DNA of 64,000 nt, taken from positions 16,693-80,692 of the IMG/VR virus record IMGVR_UViG_3300048924_000605; one strand, written 5' to 3'. The DNA is from a virus. The notes below the pieces were generated by a model. That model made no database searches and was not told where the DNA came from. It worked only from the letters and a program-made list of their open reading frames with translations. The position numbers and the translations under genes were made by a program. The stretch's first letter is position 1; each line of letters starts with the position of its first letter. This document shows, piece after piece, positions 25,693 through 32,439 of this stretch.

Positions 25693-25911
25693 TCAGAAGC
25701 CTTTCGAGGTGGTGGTCAGCAGGCGCCGGACCTTGCGCGGGCGCCCTTCGGTCCCAGCCAAGGCCGCCTCGACCTCGCGGATCGCCGCCAGCAGCTCGTC
25801 CACCGATCGGTACTCGACCAGGCGGTCGCCGAAGCTGACGCGACGTTCGCCGCGCGCGAGCGCGGAGCGCAGCGCCTGCAATTGCTCGTGGGTATAAGGG
25901 AGGTCGCTCAT
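25693..25911 (-). CDS. Head-to-tail joining protein W-like
   Basis: The product is 72 residues (MSDLPYTHEQLQALRSALARGERRVSFGDRLVEYRSVDELLAAIREVEAALAG), close in size and motif (VSFGDRxVEYRSVDEL) to gpW-family proteins that bind the portal opening. It starts within the terminase stop region (ATGA, 25908-25911) and ends two bases before the portal gene. Confidence 0.88.
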   Translation of the reverse strand: MSDLPYTHEQLQALRSALARGERRVSFGDRLVEYRSVDELLAAIREVEAALAGTEGRPRKVRRLLTTTSKGF

Positions 25912-27842
25912 CGCATGAAACGGCTGGAGATCACCCGGCGGCGGCCGGAAACAGAAAGGCCGCCCGGAGAGGCGGCCTTTGACGGAATGGGTAGGGGTGG
26001 TTCAGTTGGATCAGGCGGGCGCGGCGGGCGCACCCCCACCGATCGCTCGAGCTCGCGCCAGTGGCGCTCTTCGAAACGATCGACACCGGCCTGCATCGCC
26101 GCGGCACGCGCCATGACGTAGCAGTCCAGCGCTTCGTTGCGGTCGCGGCGCTTTTCCCACACCCGTTGCGGATAGCCGTGCCGGTCCCGACGGGTGATCA
26201 AGTGCTCGGCGGTCAGCTGCTGCACGAACTCGCCGTCTACCTTTGGTAGATGGACGTAGCCCGCAGGGAACGCGGACTGGCCGTCCGGCCCGATCTCGAT
26301 CGACAACCGCAGCGCGTTGTACAACTCCAGCTTGGCGATGCCGCCGGCCACGGCGAACAGCTTGAGGCCGCGCCGCAGGCGCTTGCCGGGAATGCTCACA
26401 TCGACCGCGGTCGGGATGCCGATCAAGGCGGCGCCGCTACCGACACCCTTCATCGGCAGCAGGCGCGGATCGTGCGCATCGCGCGCGAACGCATAGGCCT
26501 CCTGGGTGGCGTAGCCGGTATCCAGGCCGAGCCGGGTTAGCGGCAACAGCGCGCCGGAGGCATGGGTCCATTGCTCGCGCAGCAGGCTCGCCAGCTCTGC
26601 CCAGACTGCGGCGCGCGCGGTGTCGCCCATCAAGACACGATGCTCGACCAGCCAGGTCTCACGCTCGCGACCGAACGCCCAGACCGAGACCTCGATTCGG
26701 TCCTTCTGCACGTCGGCGCCGCCGGCCAGCAACAGGCCGCCGGCCGGCACGGTGCCGATCCGGTAATCCTCGCGCCGCTCCAGCAACCGCTCCCAATCCG
26801 GGGCTTCGCCTTCCTCTTCCCAGGTCTCGCCCAGTTCGGTGTTCTTGAACGCCTTGAGCGCGGTTGCCGAACCCTGCGCCGCTTCCCACGCCGCGGCGAT
26901 ATCGGCCCAGCTGCGCCAGCCAACGGGCGAGTACAGCGAGGACAGGTGGTAGCCCGCCGTCTTGCCGCGGTTCTGCGGTGCCGTCGCGACCCACTGGCCG
27001 GCGGCGAGCATCGTCGTCTTCTGGTGCTCGCCGATGGGCTGTTCACAGGACTCGCAGATGTAGCGGGTCGAGCGCGGGTCGCCCCAGGTCCAGCGCAGTT
27101 GCTCGAACCGCAGCCATTGTTGGTGGACGCAGTGCGGGCACGGCACGAAGAATCGCCGCTGGTCCGAGGCCAAGTACTCGCGCTCGATGGTGCTGGCACC
27201 AGCAATCGTCGGCGTCGACACCAGCAGAATCTTGCGCCGGATGAAGGTCCGGGTGCGCGCCTCGGCCAGCGCGACCGCATCGCCCTCGCCTTCCACGTCG
27301 CGCGGGTAGCCGTCCACTTCGTCCAGGAACAGGTAGCGCACCGGCATCGAGCGCAGGCCGACCGCGCTGTTGGCGCCGGTCAGGACCAGGACGCCGCCGC
27401 GGAACTCCTTGGCGAGGATCGTGTTGCCCGAGTCCCGCGCGCGCGAGGGCGCAATGCGCTCGCGCAGCGACGGCGACTCTTCGATCAGCGGGTCGACGCG
27501 CTGCTTCGAATTGCGCTTGGCCATCTCGACCGTGGGCGCCACGGCCATCATCGGTCCCGGCGCGCACGCGATCACGTAGCCGATCCAGTTATTGCCGCAT
27601 TCGGTCCCGCCGACCTGCGCGCCTTTCATGAACACGACGCGCTCGGTCGCCGAGGCCGGCGACAGGTCGTTCATGATGTCGCGCAGGTACGGCGTTCGCG
27701 CAGTGCGCCAGCGCCCCGGCTCAGACGACGAGGTGCTCGACAGCACGCGGTCGCGGTCGGCCCAATCCGAAACGTCCAGGAAGGGATCGGGCGTCAGACC
27801 GTCGCGCCAAGCACGCGCGACGTTCTCATGGCCGTCGTACAA
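25908..27842 (-). CDS. Terminase large subunit (lambda gpA family)
   Basis: The 644-residue protein shows the gpA-type ATPase Walker A variant MKGAQVGGTE at residues 72-81, a Walker B-like RYLFLDEVDGYP at 169-180 and a CxxC...CxxC zinc-binding region (CPHCVHQQWLRF and ICESCEQPI). A nuclease-type C-terminal half carries GADVQKDRIEVSVWAFG, LGLDTGY and NEALDCYVMARAA. It packages DNA and cuts at cos. A hairpin with a T-run lies in the last 80 bases of this gene. Confidence 0.97.
   Translation of the reverse strand: MYDGHENVARAWRDGLTPDPFLDVSDWADRDRVLSSTSSSEPGRWRTARTPYLRDIMNDLSPASATERVVFMKGAQVGGTECGNNWIGYVIACAPGPMMAVAPTVEMAKRNSKQRVDPLIEESPSLRERIAPSRARDSGNTILAKEFRGGVLVLTGANSAVGLRSMPVRYLFLDEVDGYPRDVEGEGDAVALAEARTRTFIRRKILLVSTPTIAGASTIEREYLASDQRRFFVPCPHCVHQQWLRFEQLRWTWGDPRSTRYICESCEQPIGEHQKTTMLAAGQWVATAPQNRGKTAGYHLSSLYSPVGWRSWADIAAAWEAAQGSATALKAFKNTELGETWEEEGEAPDWERLLERREDYRIGTVPAGGLLLAGGADVQKDRIEVSVWAFGRERETWLVEHRVLMGDTARAAVWAELASLLREQWTHASGALLPLTRLGLDTGYATQEAYAFARDAHDPRLLPMKGVGSGAALIGIPTAVDVSIPGKRLRRGLKLFAVAGGIAKLELYNALRLSIEIGPDGQSAFPAGYVHLPKVDGEFVQQLTAEHLITRRDRHGYPQRVWEKRRDRNEALDCYVMARAAAMQAGVDRFEERHWRELERSVGVRPPRPPDPTEPPLPIPSKAASPGGLSVSGRRRVISSRFMR
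25955..25980 (-). terminator. Terminator-like hairpin within the 3' end of the terminase gene
   Basis: AAAGGCCGCC and GGCGGCCTTT form a perfect 10-bp stem with a 6-base loop; on the minus strand it continues CTGTTT. It is symmetrical and could work in both directions. It lies inside coding sequence (around SKAASPGGLSVSG), 44 bases upstream of the gpW start, so it may limit read-through from terminase into the capsid genes. Confidence 0.45.
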
Positions 27843-27845
27843 CGA

Positions 27846-28382
27846 TTACTCCAGGCGGGCGACGAAGTCCCCGAGTTCGAACAGGTGTTGCCGCACCTCG
27901 CGCTCCAGCGCGACGTGCATCGAATGCGGGTCGATGCCTAGTTCGGCGGCGAGCATCGAGCTGATCCGCGCAGGCCAGTTAAGCCAGGCGTCGCGCTCCG
28001 CGCGCGCCAGGGCGAAGACTTGGCCGACCGCCTGCTGGCGATCGATCAGCTCGCCGCGCAGCTGCGCAATGCGCAGCTTGTGATGTTGGGCCTTGAGGAC
28101 TTCGTTGGCGGTTCGAGCCTGGGCGTAGCTGTTGCTGGTGGGGACGCCACCGGCACCGTCGTCCACCAGCGTCGGTGCCGCCGCGCGCGCGCGCGCCGGC
28201 CGACTGCGCGTGCCGAGGCTCGACTGCGCCGGGTCGGTACTCGCGTCCCATTCCGCGTCGGCACGGACCGCGTCGATAGTGCCATCCGGCAGCGCCGTGA
28301 TCCGTCCGGACTTGATTGCTTTATGGACGGCGGTATCGGACACGCCGCGATGGCGCCCGTAGGCGCGAATGGAAATACCCAC
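27846..28382 (-). CDS. Terminase small subunit (Nu1-like)
   Basis: The 178-residue protein has an N-terminal DNA-binding helix-turn-helix of the Nu1/excisionase type (SIRAYGRHRGVSDTAVHKAIKSGRIT), then a long flexible linker and a C-terminal helical part (ANEVLKAQHHKLRIAQLRGELIDRQQAVGQVFALARAERDAWLNWPARISSMLAAELG) typical of Nu1-type subunits. It should recognise cos. Its stop is three bases before the terminase large subunit. Confidence 0.85.
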   Translation of the reverse strand: MGISIRAYGRHRGVSDTAVHKAIKSGRITALPDGTIDAVRADAEWDASTDPAQSSLGTRSRPARARAAAPTLVDDGAGGVPTSNSYAQARTANEVLKAQHHKLRIAQLRGELIDRQQAVGQVFALARAERDAWLNWPARISSMLAAELGIDPHSMHVALEREVRQHLFELGDFVARLE

Positions 28383-28455
28383 AGGTCGTCAATGGCAGGT
28401 CTGGGCCTCCGCGACCGCCGGCCATCGGCGCAGATTCGGATAAAAGGAAGAGGGA

Positions 28456-28487
28456 ACACCCCAACGCCCGGCGAGGCGTTGGGGTGT
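28456..28487 (-). terminator. Terminator after the unknown gene at 28505-29035
   Basis: ACACCCCAACGCC and GGCGTTGGGGTGT form a 13-bp stem with a 6-base loop, followed on the minus strand by TCCCTCTTCCTTTT. It resembles the hairpin at 29174-29202, so these small genes have related terminators. Confidence 0.75.
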
Positions 28488-28504
28488 GCGCTCTCACGCG
28501 TGCG

Positions 28505-29035
28505 CTAGTTGCGCGGTTCGAACTCAGCCGCGTCGCGCGCACGCTGGAGGTTCTTCACCGCCGCGCGCAGCCCCTTCTGGTAGCCGGCGTCCCGCACGTC
28601 CCAGACCTCCAGTAGCTTGATCCGTTGCAACAGCCGGTCCAGCTCATGCACCGGCAGCGCGCTGTACTCCGGCTCGTCGCCTTCGAGGTACCGATGGATA
28701 TGCGTCAGCAGCGCGCGAAGCGTCAGCTCATTCGCGCCCAACTCGGTCGGCATCAAGCGGCGCTTGAACCAATCGTCTGACTGCTCGACGGCGAACTCCA
28801 ACGGAGCCAGTTCGTAGCCGCAGCCTTCGATCATCCAGCTGATGATGTCCGGGTCCACGCGCCCCCTCTGATGCCCCATGCAGCGGGACGCCAGTAGGTG
28901 CGAGAGACCGTAGCAGCCGTACAAATGCATCTTCACCTCCGGCTCGAAGGCGGGCACCGTCGACATCAGTAGCCGCTCGATGCGGTCGCCCAGCGCGCGC
29001 AGATCCGCATTCGACTTCGCTATCCATTCGTCCAT
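28505..29035 (-). CDS. Accessory phage protein of unknown function, 176 residues
   Basis: ATG at 29035 follows GAGGAAAGCGAA, a good ribosome site. The upstream open part overlaps the regulatory element and is probably untranslated. The protein (MDEWIAKSNADLRALGDRIERLLMSTV ... LTHIHRYLEGDEPEYSALPVHELDRLLQRI ... LRAAVKNLQRARD) is helical, with no signal or catalytic motifs. Its C-terminal region (VHELDRLLQRIKLLEVWDVRDAGYQKGLRAAVKNLQRARDAAEF) is similar in pattern to the end of the 29596-30102 product (WVEQARDLVERLYVFRPRDAEYQHGISFAVSGLAQAL), suggesting distant paralogues. It has its own repeat-type promoter and terminator. Confidence 0.7.
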   Translation of the reverse strand: MDEWIAKSNADLRALGDRIERLLMSTVPAFEPEVKMHLYGCYGLSHLLASRCMGHQRGRVDPDIISWMIEGCGYELAPLEFAVEQSDDWFKRRLMPTELGANELTLRALLTHIHRYLEGDEPEYSALPVHELDRLLQRIKLLEVWDVRDAGYQKGLRAAVKNLQRARDAAEFEPRN

Positions 29036-29074
29036 TTCGCTTTCCTCTTCGTCACCGCGCCGTCGCGGCGACGA

Positions 29075-29147
29075 CATGAACGCTTCAAGTGGATTGAATC
29101 GCAAGCGCTTCCGCCCACGTCTCGCTACCGAGACAGCCGACGGACAG
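29075..29147 (-). promoter_or_regulatory. Repeated promoter-like element, copy 1
   Basis: On the minus strand: CTGTCC (29147-29142) and CTGTCT (29136-29131), 11 bp apart, then 23 bp, then CGCTTGC, 14 bp, GAAGCGTTCATG (29107-29075). It lies 40 bp before the start of the 29035 gene. TTGCGA and GTTCAT are 17 bp apart, as -35/-10 hexamers would be. Confidence 0.7.
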
Positions 29148-29173
29148 GAACAACATCTGTGGGAAGAACGAAC

Positions 29174-29202
29174 ACCCCAGCCCTATCATCGGGGGCTGGG
29201 GT
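29174..29202 (-). terminator. Terminator after the small gene at 29218-29466
   Basis: ACCCCAGCCC pairs with GGGCTGGGGT (10 bp, 9-base loop) and is followed on the minus strand by GTTCGTTCTTCCC. It lies 16 bases after the stop codon. Confidence 0.65.
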
Positions 29203-29217
29203 CTACGCTCTCCCGAC

Positions 29218-29466
29218 TCAGTTTGCCTCGTCGTTCAACGCCTTAATCACTGCGCCGAGATCCATATCAGGCCCGAAGTCCACGGCGCCCCGCTCGGCCA
29301 GTATCTGGACGATGTTGACGCAAGTGGCAGCCAGCTGCTGTGCGGCGATCAATTCTTCGTCGCTGAGTTTCCGCGGATCGCCGTCGACCATATCCTCGAG
29401 AACGCCCTCGCAGTCCCTCAAGGCCACCAGCGTGTTATGGAATCGGCAGTACGACATGTTCGTCAT
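29218..29466 (-). CDS. Small accessory protein (82 residues)
   Basis: Either ATG at 29466 or at 29457 may be used; AGAGAA lies upstream. The product begins MTNMSYCRFHNTLVALRDCEGVLEDM, a pattern (MSYCRF-N-T-x-x-x-LRDC) often seen at the start of small phage and plasmid proteins of unknown function. The rest is acidic and helical. It has its own upstream repeat element and a terminator, so it forms a single-gene unit. Confidence 0.72.
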   Translation of the reverse strand: MTNMSYCRFHNTLVALRDCEGVLEDMVDGDPRKLSDEELIAAQQLAATCVNIVQILAERGAVDFGPDMDLGAVIKALNDEAN

Positions 29467-29504
29467 TTCTGTTCTCTAGGTTCGCCGCGTCATTGCGGCG
29501 AGCA

Positions 29505-29577
29505 GATGAACGCTTCCTTCGCCAAGGAAGCCAAGCGGAAGATGCGCCGCTCGCGAGTGAAGACAGGGTTCCGACAG
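29505..29577 (-). promoter_or_regulatory. Repeated promoter-like element, copy 2
   Basis: On the minus strand: CTGTCG (29577-29572) and CTGTCT (29566-29561), 11 bp apart, 23 bp, then CGCTTGG, 14 bp, GAAGCGTTCATC (29537-29505). It lies 39 bp before the 29466 start. Confidence 0.7.
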
Positions 29578-29595
29578 CTTCGTGCAGCGGCGCGC

Positions 29596-30102
29596 CTACT
29601 CCGGAAACTGCCCGAGCGCTTGCGCCAACCCGCTGACCGCGAAGCTGATGCCGTGCTGGTACTCGGCGTCGCGCGGCCGGAATACGTACAAGCGCTCGAC
29701 CAGATCCCGCGCCTGCTCGACCCACTGGCGCGGCGTCAGCGCCGGCCGACACTGGAGATAGACGTCCATTTGGCCGGCCGCAGCGGCGAATGCAGCGCTG
29801 ACGGCAGCGTTGCGCCGCTTGGCTCGCCGCCCCCTGAAGCCGCCCCGCACGCGCCGCTCCCACACATGCAGCTCTTCATCTGCGGCACGCACCCGCGCGC
29901 ACAGTTCGACCGCTTCAACGCGCCGCGCCCGGTCCAGGCGCGACCATGGTTTCAGGAACCGCGCCAGCGCCTCGCACGCCTGGGTCGTGCAGACCCCGTA
30001 CTCCCACACCGGCTCCAAATCGGTTGGCGCTTCTTCGACCAACCAACGAATCCGCTTGGGCAGCGTGCCCAGCGTGAACAGTGCGTCCTGTGCGTCTTGC
30101 AT
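29596..30102 (-). CDS. Accessory phage protein of unknown function, 168 residues
   Basis: ATG at 30102 follows GCCGGAGAAATCAG. The protein (MQDAQDALFTLGTLPKRIRWLVEEAPTDLEPVWEYGVCTTQACEALARFLKPWSRLDRARRVEAVELCARVRAADEELHVWERRVRGGFRG) is helical, with an Arg-rich middle and a C-terminal part (QWVEQARDLVERLYVFRPRDAEYQHG) like that of the 28505-29035 product. No enzyme motif is visible. It is transcribed away from the 30328 gene; the two share the intergenic region with back-to-back elements. Confidence 0.68.
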   Translation of the reverse strand: MQDAQDALFTLGTLPKRIRWLVEEAPTDLEPVWEYGVCTTQACEALARFLKPWSRLDRARRVEAVELCARVRAADEELHVWERRVRGGFRGRRAKRRNAAVSAAFAAAAGQMDVYLQCRPALTPRQWVEQARDLVERLYVFRPRDAEYQHGISFAVSGLAQALGQFPE

Positions 30103-30136
30103 CTGATTTCTCCGGCCACCGCCTCTTGCGGCACGG

Positions 30137-30201
30137 CATGAACGCTTCAATTTCGGCGAAATCCAAGCGGTGCCGCCGCGTTCTGGACAGCAGGCGGACA
30201 G
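30137..30201 (-). promoter_or_regulatory. Repeated promoter-like element, copy 3
   Basis: On the minus strand: CTGTCC (30201-30196) and CTGTCC (30190-30185), 11 bp apart, then 15 bp, then CGCTTGG, 14 bp, GAAGCGTTCATG (30169-30137). The 15-bp gap is the odd one out against 23 and 34 in the other copies. It lies 34 bp before the 30102 start. Confidence 0.68.
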
Positions 30202-30213
30202 CTTCGCCCGCTC

Positions 30214-30297
30214 CTGTCTGTCAGCTGTCCGGACACGCAGAATCGCCGCGCGCCCTAGCGAAAGCGCTTGGCTTCCAGCCGAACCGAAGCGTTCATG
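30214..30297 (+). promoter_or_regulatory. Repeated promoter-like element, copy 4
   Basis: CTGTCT (30214-30219) and CTGTCC (30225-30230), 11 bp apart, 34 bp, then CGCTTGG, 14 bp, GAAGCGTTCATG (30265-30297). Possible -35 TTGGCT and -10 GTTCAT are separated by 17 bp. It is placed divergently from copy 3. Confidence 0.72.
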
Positions 30298-30327
30298 CGT
30301 CCACCCAACGCGGCCAAGGAGGCCACC

Positions 30328-30714
30328 ATGAACGACACGCTATTCGCCGAAATCGCCCTAGAGCACATCGGGATTACCACACTGGAAAGTCGCAAGCGCG
30401 ACGATCTGGACTTCTACAGCGTCGCAGTCTGGGAGCTTCGCGACGTCATGCGGTCGGCGTATCTGGCCGGATACGCCGCCGCGCTGCGCGCGGCGCAGGG
30501 CGCCGCACCCGCATTGCCCACAGAGCGCCACACCATAACGGGCGAAGCCTGGCTAGGCGCGGGCGAAGCGAGCGACTACGGCGATGTTCCGAACGGCTAC
30601 ACGGTAACCACCCTGCCGATTCCCGAGGTGGACCTGCTGAGCTACCGATGGCAGGAGCGGCGCGCTTGCGAGGTGTTGATCCCGATGGCCATCCGGCACC
30701 GCCGCATCGACTAA
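30328..30714 (+). CDS. DUF6900-like small accessory protein
   Basis: ATG at 30328 follows AAGGAGGCCACC. The 128-residue product opens MNDTLFAEIALEHIGITTLESRKRDDLDFYSVAVWELRDVMRSAYLAGY, the pattern of the short DUF6900 proteins frequent in plasmids and integrated elements. It continues with a further 70 residues without motifs (including the acidic segment EAWLGAGEASDYGDVPNG). No biochemical function is known for the family. Strong terminator downstream. Confidence 0.75.
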   Translation: MNDTLFAEIALEHIGITTLESRKRDDLDFYSVAVWELRDVMRSAYLAGYAAALRAAQGAAPALPTERHTITGEAWLGAGEASDYGDVPNGYTVTTLPIPEVDLLSYRWQERRACEVLIPMAIRHRRID

Positions 30715-30729
30715 GGCACATCGCCACCG

Positions 30730-30755
30730 AAGCCCCCGCCCGAGCGGGGGCTTTT
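30730..30755 (+). terminator. Rho-independent terminator
   Basis: AAGCCCCCGC and GCGGGGGCTT form a 10-bp stem with a 4-base loop, followed by TTTT. It lies 15 bases after the DUF6900-like gene. Confidence 0.88.
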
Positions 30756-30773
30756 CTGTTCCGAACTCCGAAG

Positions 30774-30857
30774 CTGTCCGACACCTGTCCGTGAACGAGA
30801 ACGATCGTTCTTCTTCCCAGAAACCGCTTGGCTTCATCCGAGAAGGAAGCGTTCATG
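30774..30857 (+). promoter_or_regulatory. Repeated promoter-like element, copy 5
   Basis: CTGTCC (30774-30779) and CTGTCC (30785-30790), 11 bp apart, 34 bp, then CGCTTGG, 14 bp, GAAGCGTTCATG (30825-30857). The 34-bp interval contains GAACGATCGTTC, a 12-bp palindrome. It lies 34 bp before the 30892 start. Confidence 0.74.
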
Positions 30858-30891
30858 CGTCCACACCAACGCGGCCACGGAGGCCACCACG

Positions 30892-31116
30892 ATGAACGCC
30901 AAAGACCTGCTCAACGACTACCTGCGCGGCATGGCGCAGCACGAGCGCGGCATCTTCACGCTGCTTAGCGAGGAAGAGATCACCGCCCTAGCACAAGCCG
31001 AATTGAAGCGGCGCGCGGCCGTCACGCTGCAGCGCTTCGACTCCGAGATCATCGCCGGCTTGACGACCGGCGACATCTCGCTCCACAGGGCCATCGCCGA
31101 TGTCTGCACCGCCTGA
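30892..31116 (+). CDS. Small accessory protein (74 residues)
   Basis: ATG follows CGGAGGCCACCACG. The product (MNAKDLLNDYLRGMAQHERGIFTLLSEEEITALAQAELKRRAAVTLQRFDSEIIAGLTTGDISLHRAIADV) is helical and charged with no known domain. Its stop overlaps the next start by 16 bp, so the next gene is translated from the same message. Confidence 0.7.
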   Translation: MNAKDLLNDYLRGMAQHERGIFTLLSEEEITALAQAELKRRAAVTLQRFDSEIIAGLTTGDISLHRAIADVCTA

Positions 31117-31291
31117 CGCCGAACTCTGGTTCCTCAAGGCGCTGCACACGTCGGTATTGCTTGCCGCCGCCAACGGAACCCTCGACCTCAACCAACTCGC
31201 CCGCGATGAGCTGATCCGTCGCGGGCTGGACCCCGAAGGCGAGTGGGTTGGCCCCAGCCGCGCGCGGGAACTGCACCACCCCAACCACTAA
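31100..31291 (+). CDS. Small accessory protein (63 residues)
   Basis: The gene overlaps the previous one by 17 bp and ends 14 bp before the DUF3489 gene. The product MSAPPDAELWFLKALHTSVLLAAANGTLDLNQLARDELIRRGLDPEGEWVGPSRARELHH has LARDELIRRGLDPEGEWVG, a short motif seen at the C-terminus of many small plasmid and phage proteins of unknown function. Part of a three-gene unit driven by element copy 5. Confidence 0.65.
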   Translation: MSAPPDAELWFLKALHTSVLLAAANGTLDLNQLARDELIRRGLDPEGEWVGPSRARELHHPNH

Positions 31292-31305
31292 CTAGGAGAA
31301 CAACC

Positions 31306-31887
31306 ATGAGCAACATCGAACTCACCACCAACCAGCGCGCCGTTTTGGAACTGGCCGTGGCCACCGAAGGCCGCATCGAAGCCTACCCCGCCGGCCTGCT
31401 GGGCGGCGCGCGCACCAGCGTCGTGCGCGGCCTGCTGCGCAATGAACTGGTCGAGCCGCACGACGCCGGCTACCGCCTGACGGCGGACGGCTACGCGGCC
31501 ATCGGGGTCGAGGCGCCGCCCAGCAACACCGGCGCCGGCGGCAGCGACAGCAAGGCGCCGAACACCGCCGCCCCCGGGAACGAGACCGCGACCACCGCGC
31601 TGGTCGCGCCGAGCAAGCCCAATCGCGCCGCGCGCGGCGACACCAAGCTGGCCACGGTGGTCAGCCTGCTGATGCGCCCCGAGGGCGCCACCATCGCGCA
31701 GATCATGGCCGCGACCGAATGGCAGCAGCACTCGGTGCGCGGGTTCCTGGCCGGCGCGGTCAAGAAAAAGGGCTACACGACCACGAACAGCAAGGAAGGC
31801 GACGGAGAGCGCGTGTACCGCATCGCGACCGATAACGCGAAAGCCGATGCCGCAAGCGCGAATCCGCAGGCCGATGAGGAGGAGTGA
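31306..31887 (+). CDS. DUF3489-domain protein
   Basis: ATG at 31306 follows TAGGAGAACAACC. The 193-residue product has an N-terminal winged-helix-like region (LTTNQRAVLELAVATEGRIEAYPAGLLGGARTSVVRGLLRNELVEPHDAGYRLTADGYAAIG), an Ala/Pro/Thr linker, and a C-terminal DUF3489 domain (KLATVVSLLMRPEGATIAQIMAATEWQQHSVRGFLAGAVKKKGYTTTNSKEGDGERVYRI). The domain is probably a second winged helix. It is common in mobile elements; a DNA-binding role is inferred. It could be the regulator of the element family in this region. Confidence 0.85.
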   Translation: MSNIELTTNQRAVLELAVATEGRIEAYPAGLLGGARTSVVRGLLRNELVEPHDAGYRLTADGYAAIGVEAPPSNTGAGGSDSKAPNTAAPGNETATTALVAPSKPNRAARGDTKLATVVSLLMRPEGATIAQIMAATEWQQHSVRGFLAGAVKKKGYTTTNSKEGDGERVYRIATDNAKADAASANPQADEEE

Positions 31888-31895
31888 ATCCTAAT

Positions 31896-31921
31896 GCGAG
31901 CCGGGCACCTGCCCGGCTCGC
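31896..31921 (+). terminator. Hairpin after the DUF3489 gene
   Basis: GCGAGCCGGGC and GCCCGGCTCGC pair perfectly (11 bp, 4-base loop). There is no T-tract, and the last base is shared with the CTGTCT hexamer of element copy 6. Confidence 0.45.
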
Positions 31922-32004
31922 TGTCTCAGACCTGTCCAACGCAATCTGCAGGGCGAATTACACGGAAACATCGCTTGATGTTCCGCCGCGATGAAGCGTT
32001 CATG
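31921..32004 (+). promoter_or_regulatory. Repeated promoter-like element, copy 6
   Basis: CTGTCT (31921-31926) and CTGTCC (31932-31937), 11 bp apart, 34 bp, then CGCTTGA, 14 bp, GAAGCGTTCATG (31972-32004). It lies 24 bp before the 32029 start. Confidence 0.72.
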
Positions 32005-32028
32005 GCCTCCCAACCACGGAGAACAACC

Positions 32029-32310
32029 ATGCACGACGCAGCATTAGCCAACGACGCCCACGACCTAACGGCGCTACCGGAGCGCCTGATTCAACTGGTC
32101 GAAGACACCTTGTCCAACGACGAAATCAGCACCGACGCCGAGCTTGTGCAGTACCTGGCCCACAACGGCCTTTCCCGCGAGAACGCCCTGCATGCCCTGC
32201 GCTATCGGGAGATTTACCTCTCGAATCTCTGGGTCGCAGGATGCACGCCGATTCGCGGCGGCCTGCGCATCCGCCTCAACGTAGCGACGGGCCGCTACGA
32301 ACTCGCATGA
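32029..32310 (+). CDS. Small accessory protein (93 residues)
   Basis: ATG follows CGGAGAACAACC. MHDAALANDAHDLTALPERLIQLVEDTLSNDEISTDAELVQYLAHNGLSRENALHALRYREIYLSNLWVAGCTPIRGG is an acidic helical N-terminal part, then a short beta-like C-terminal end. No known domain. Single-gene unit with its own element and hairpin. Confidence 0.7.
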   Translation: MHDAALANDAHDLTALPERLIQLVEDTLSNDEISTDAELVQYLAHNGLSRENALHALRYREIYLSNLWVAGCTPIRGGLRIRLNVATGRYELA

Positions 32311-32319
32311 TCAGGATGT

Positions 32320-32338
32320 CGCCGCGCGCTGCGCGGCG
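32320..32338 (+). terminator. GC hairpin after the 93-residue gene
   Basis: CGCCGCGC and GCGCGGCG (8 bp, 3-base loop) followed by GTATTCCTG. It lacks a long T-tract, so it is a weak terminator or RNA-end structure. Confidence 0.4.
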
Positions 32339-32344
32339 GTATTC

Positions 32345-32418
32345 CTGTCCGACCGCTTAGCGGACTTGGACAGCGGGTGTATGGCGTCTTGGCTTCCAGG
32401 CGAAAAGAAGCGTTCATG
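32345..32418 (+). promoter_or_regulatory. Repeated promoter-like element, copy 7 (divergent form)
   Basis: CTGTCC (32345-32350), then 35 bp to GTCTTGG, 14 bp, GAAGCGTTCATG (32386-32418). The second hexamer is missing; instead an inverted GGACAG lies at 32368-32373. It lies 21 bp before the 32440 start. Confidence 0.65.
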
Positions 32419-32439
32419 ACCTCCCCAACGGAGACCACC

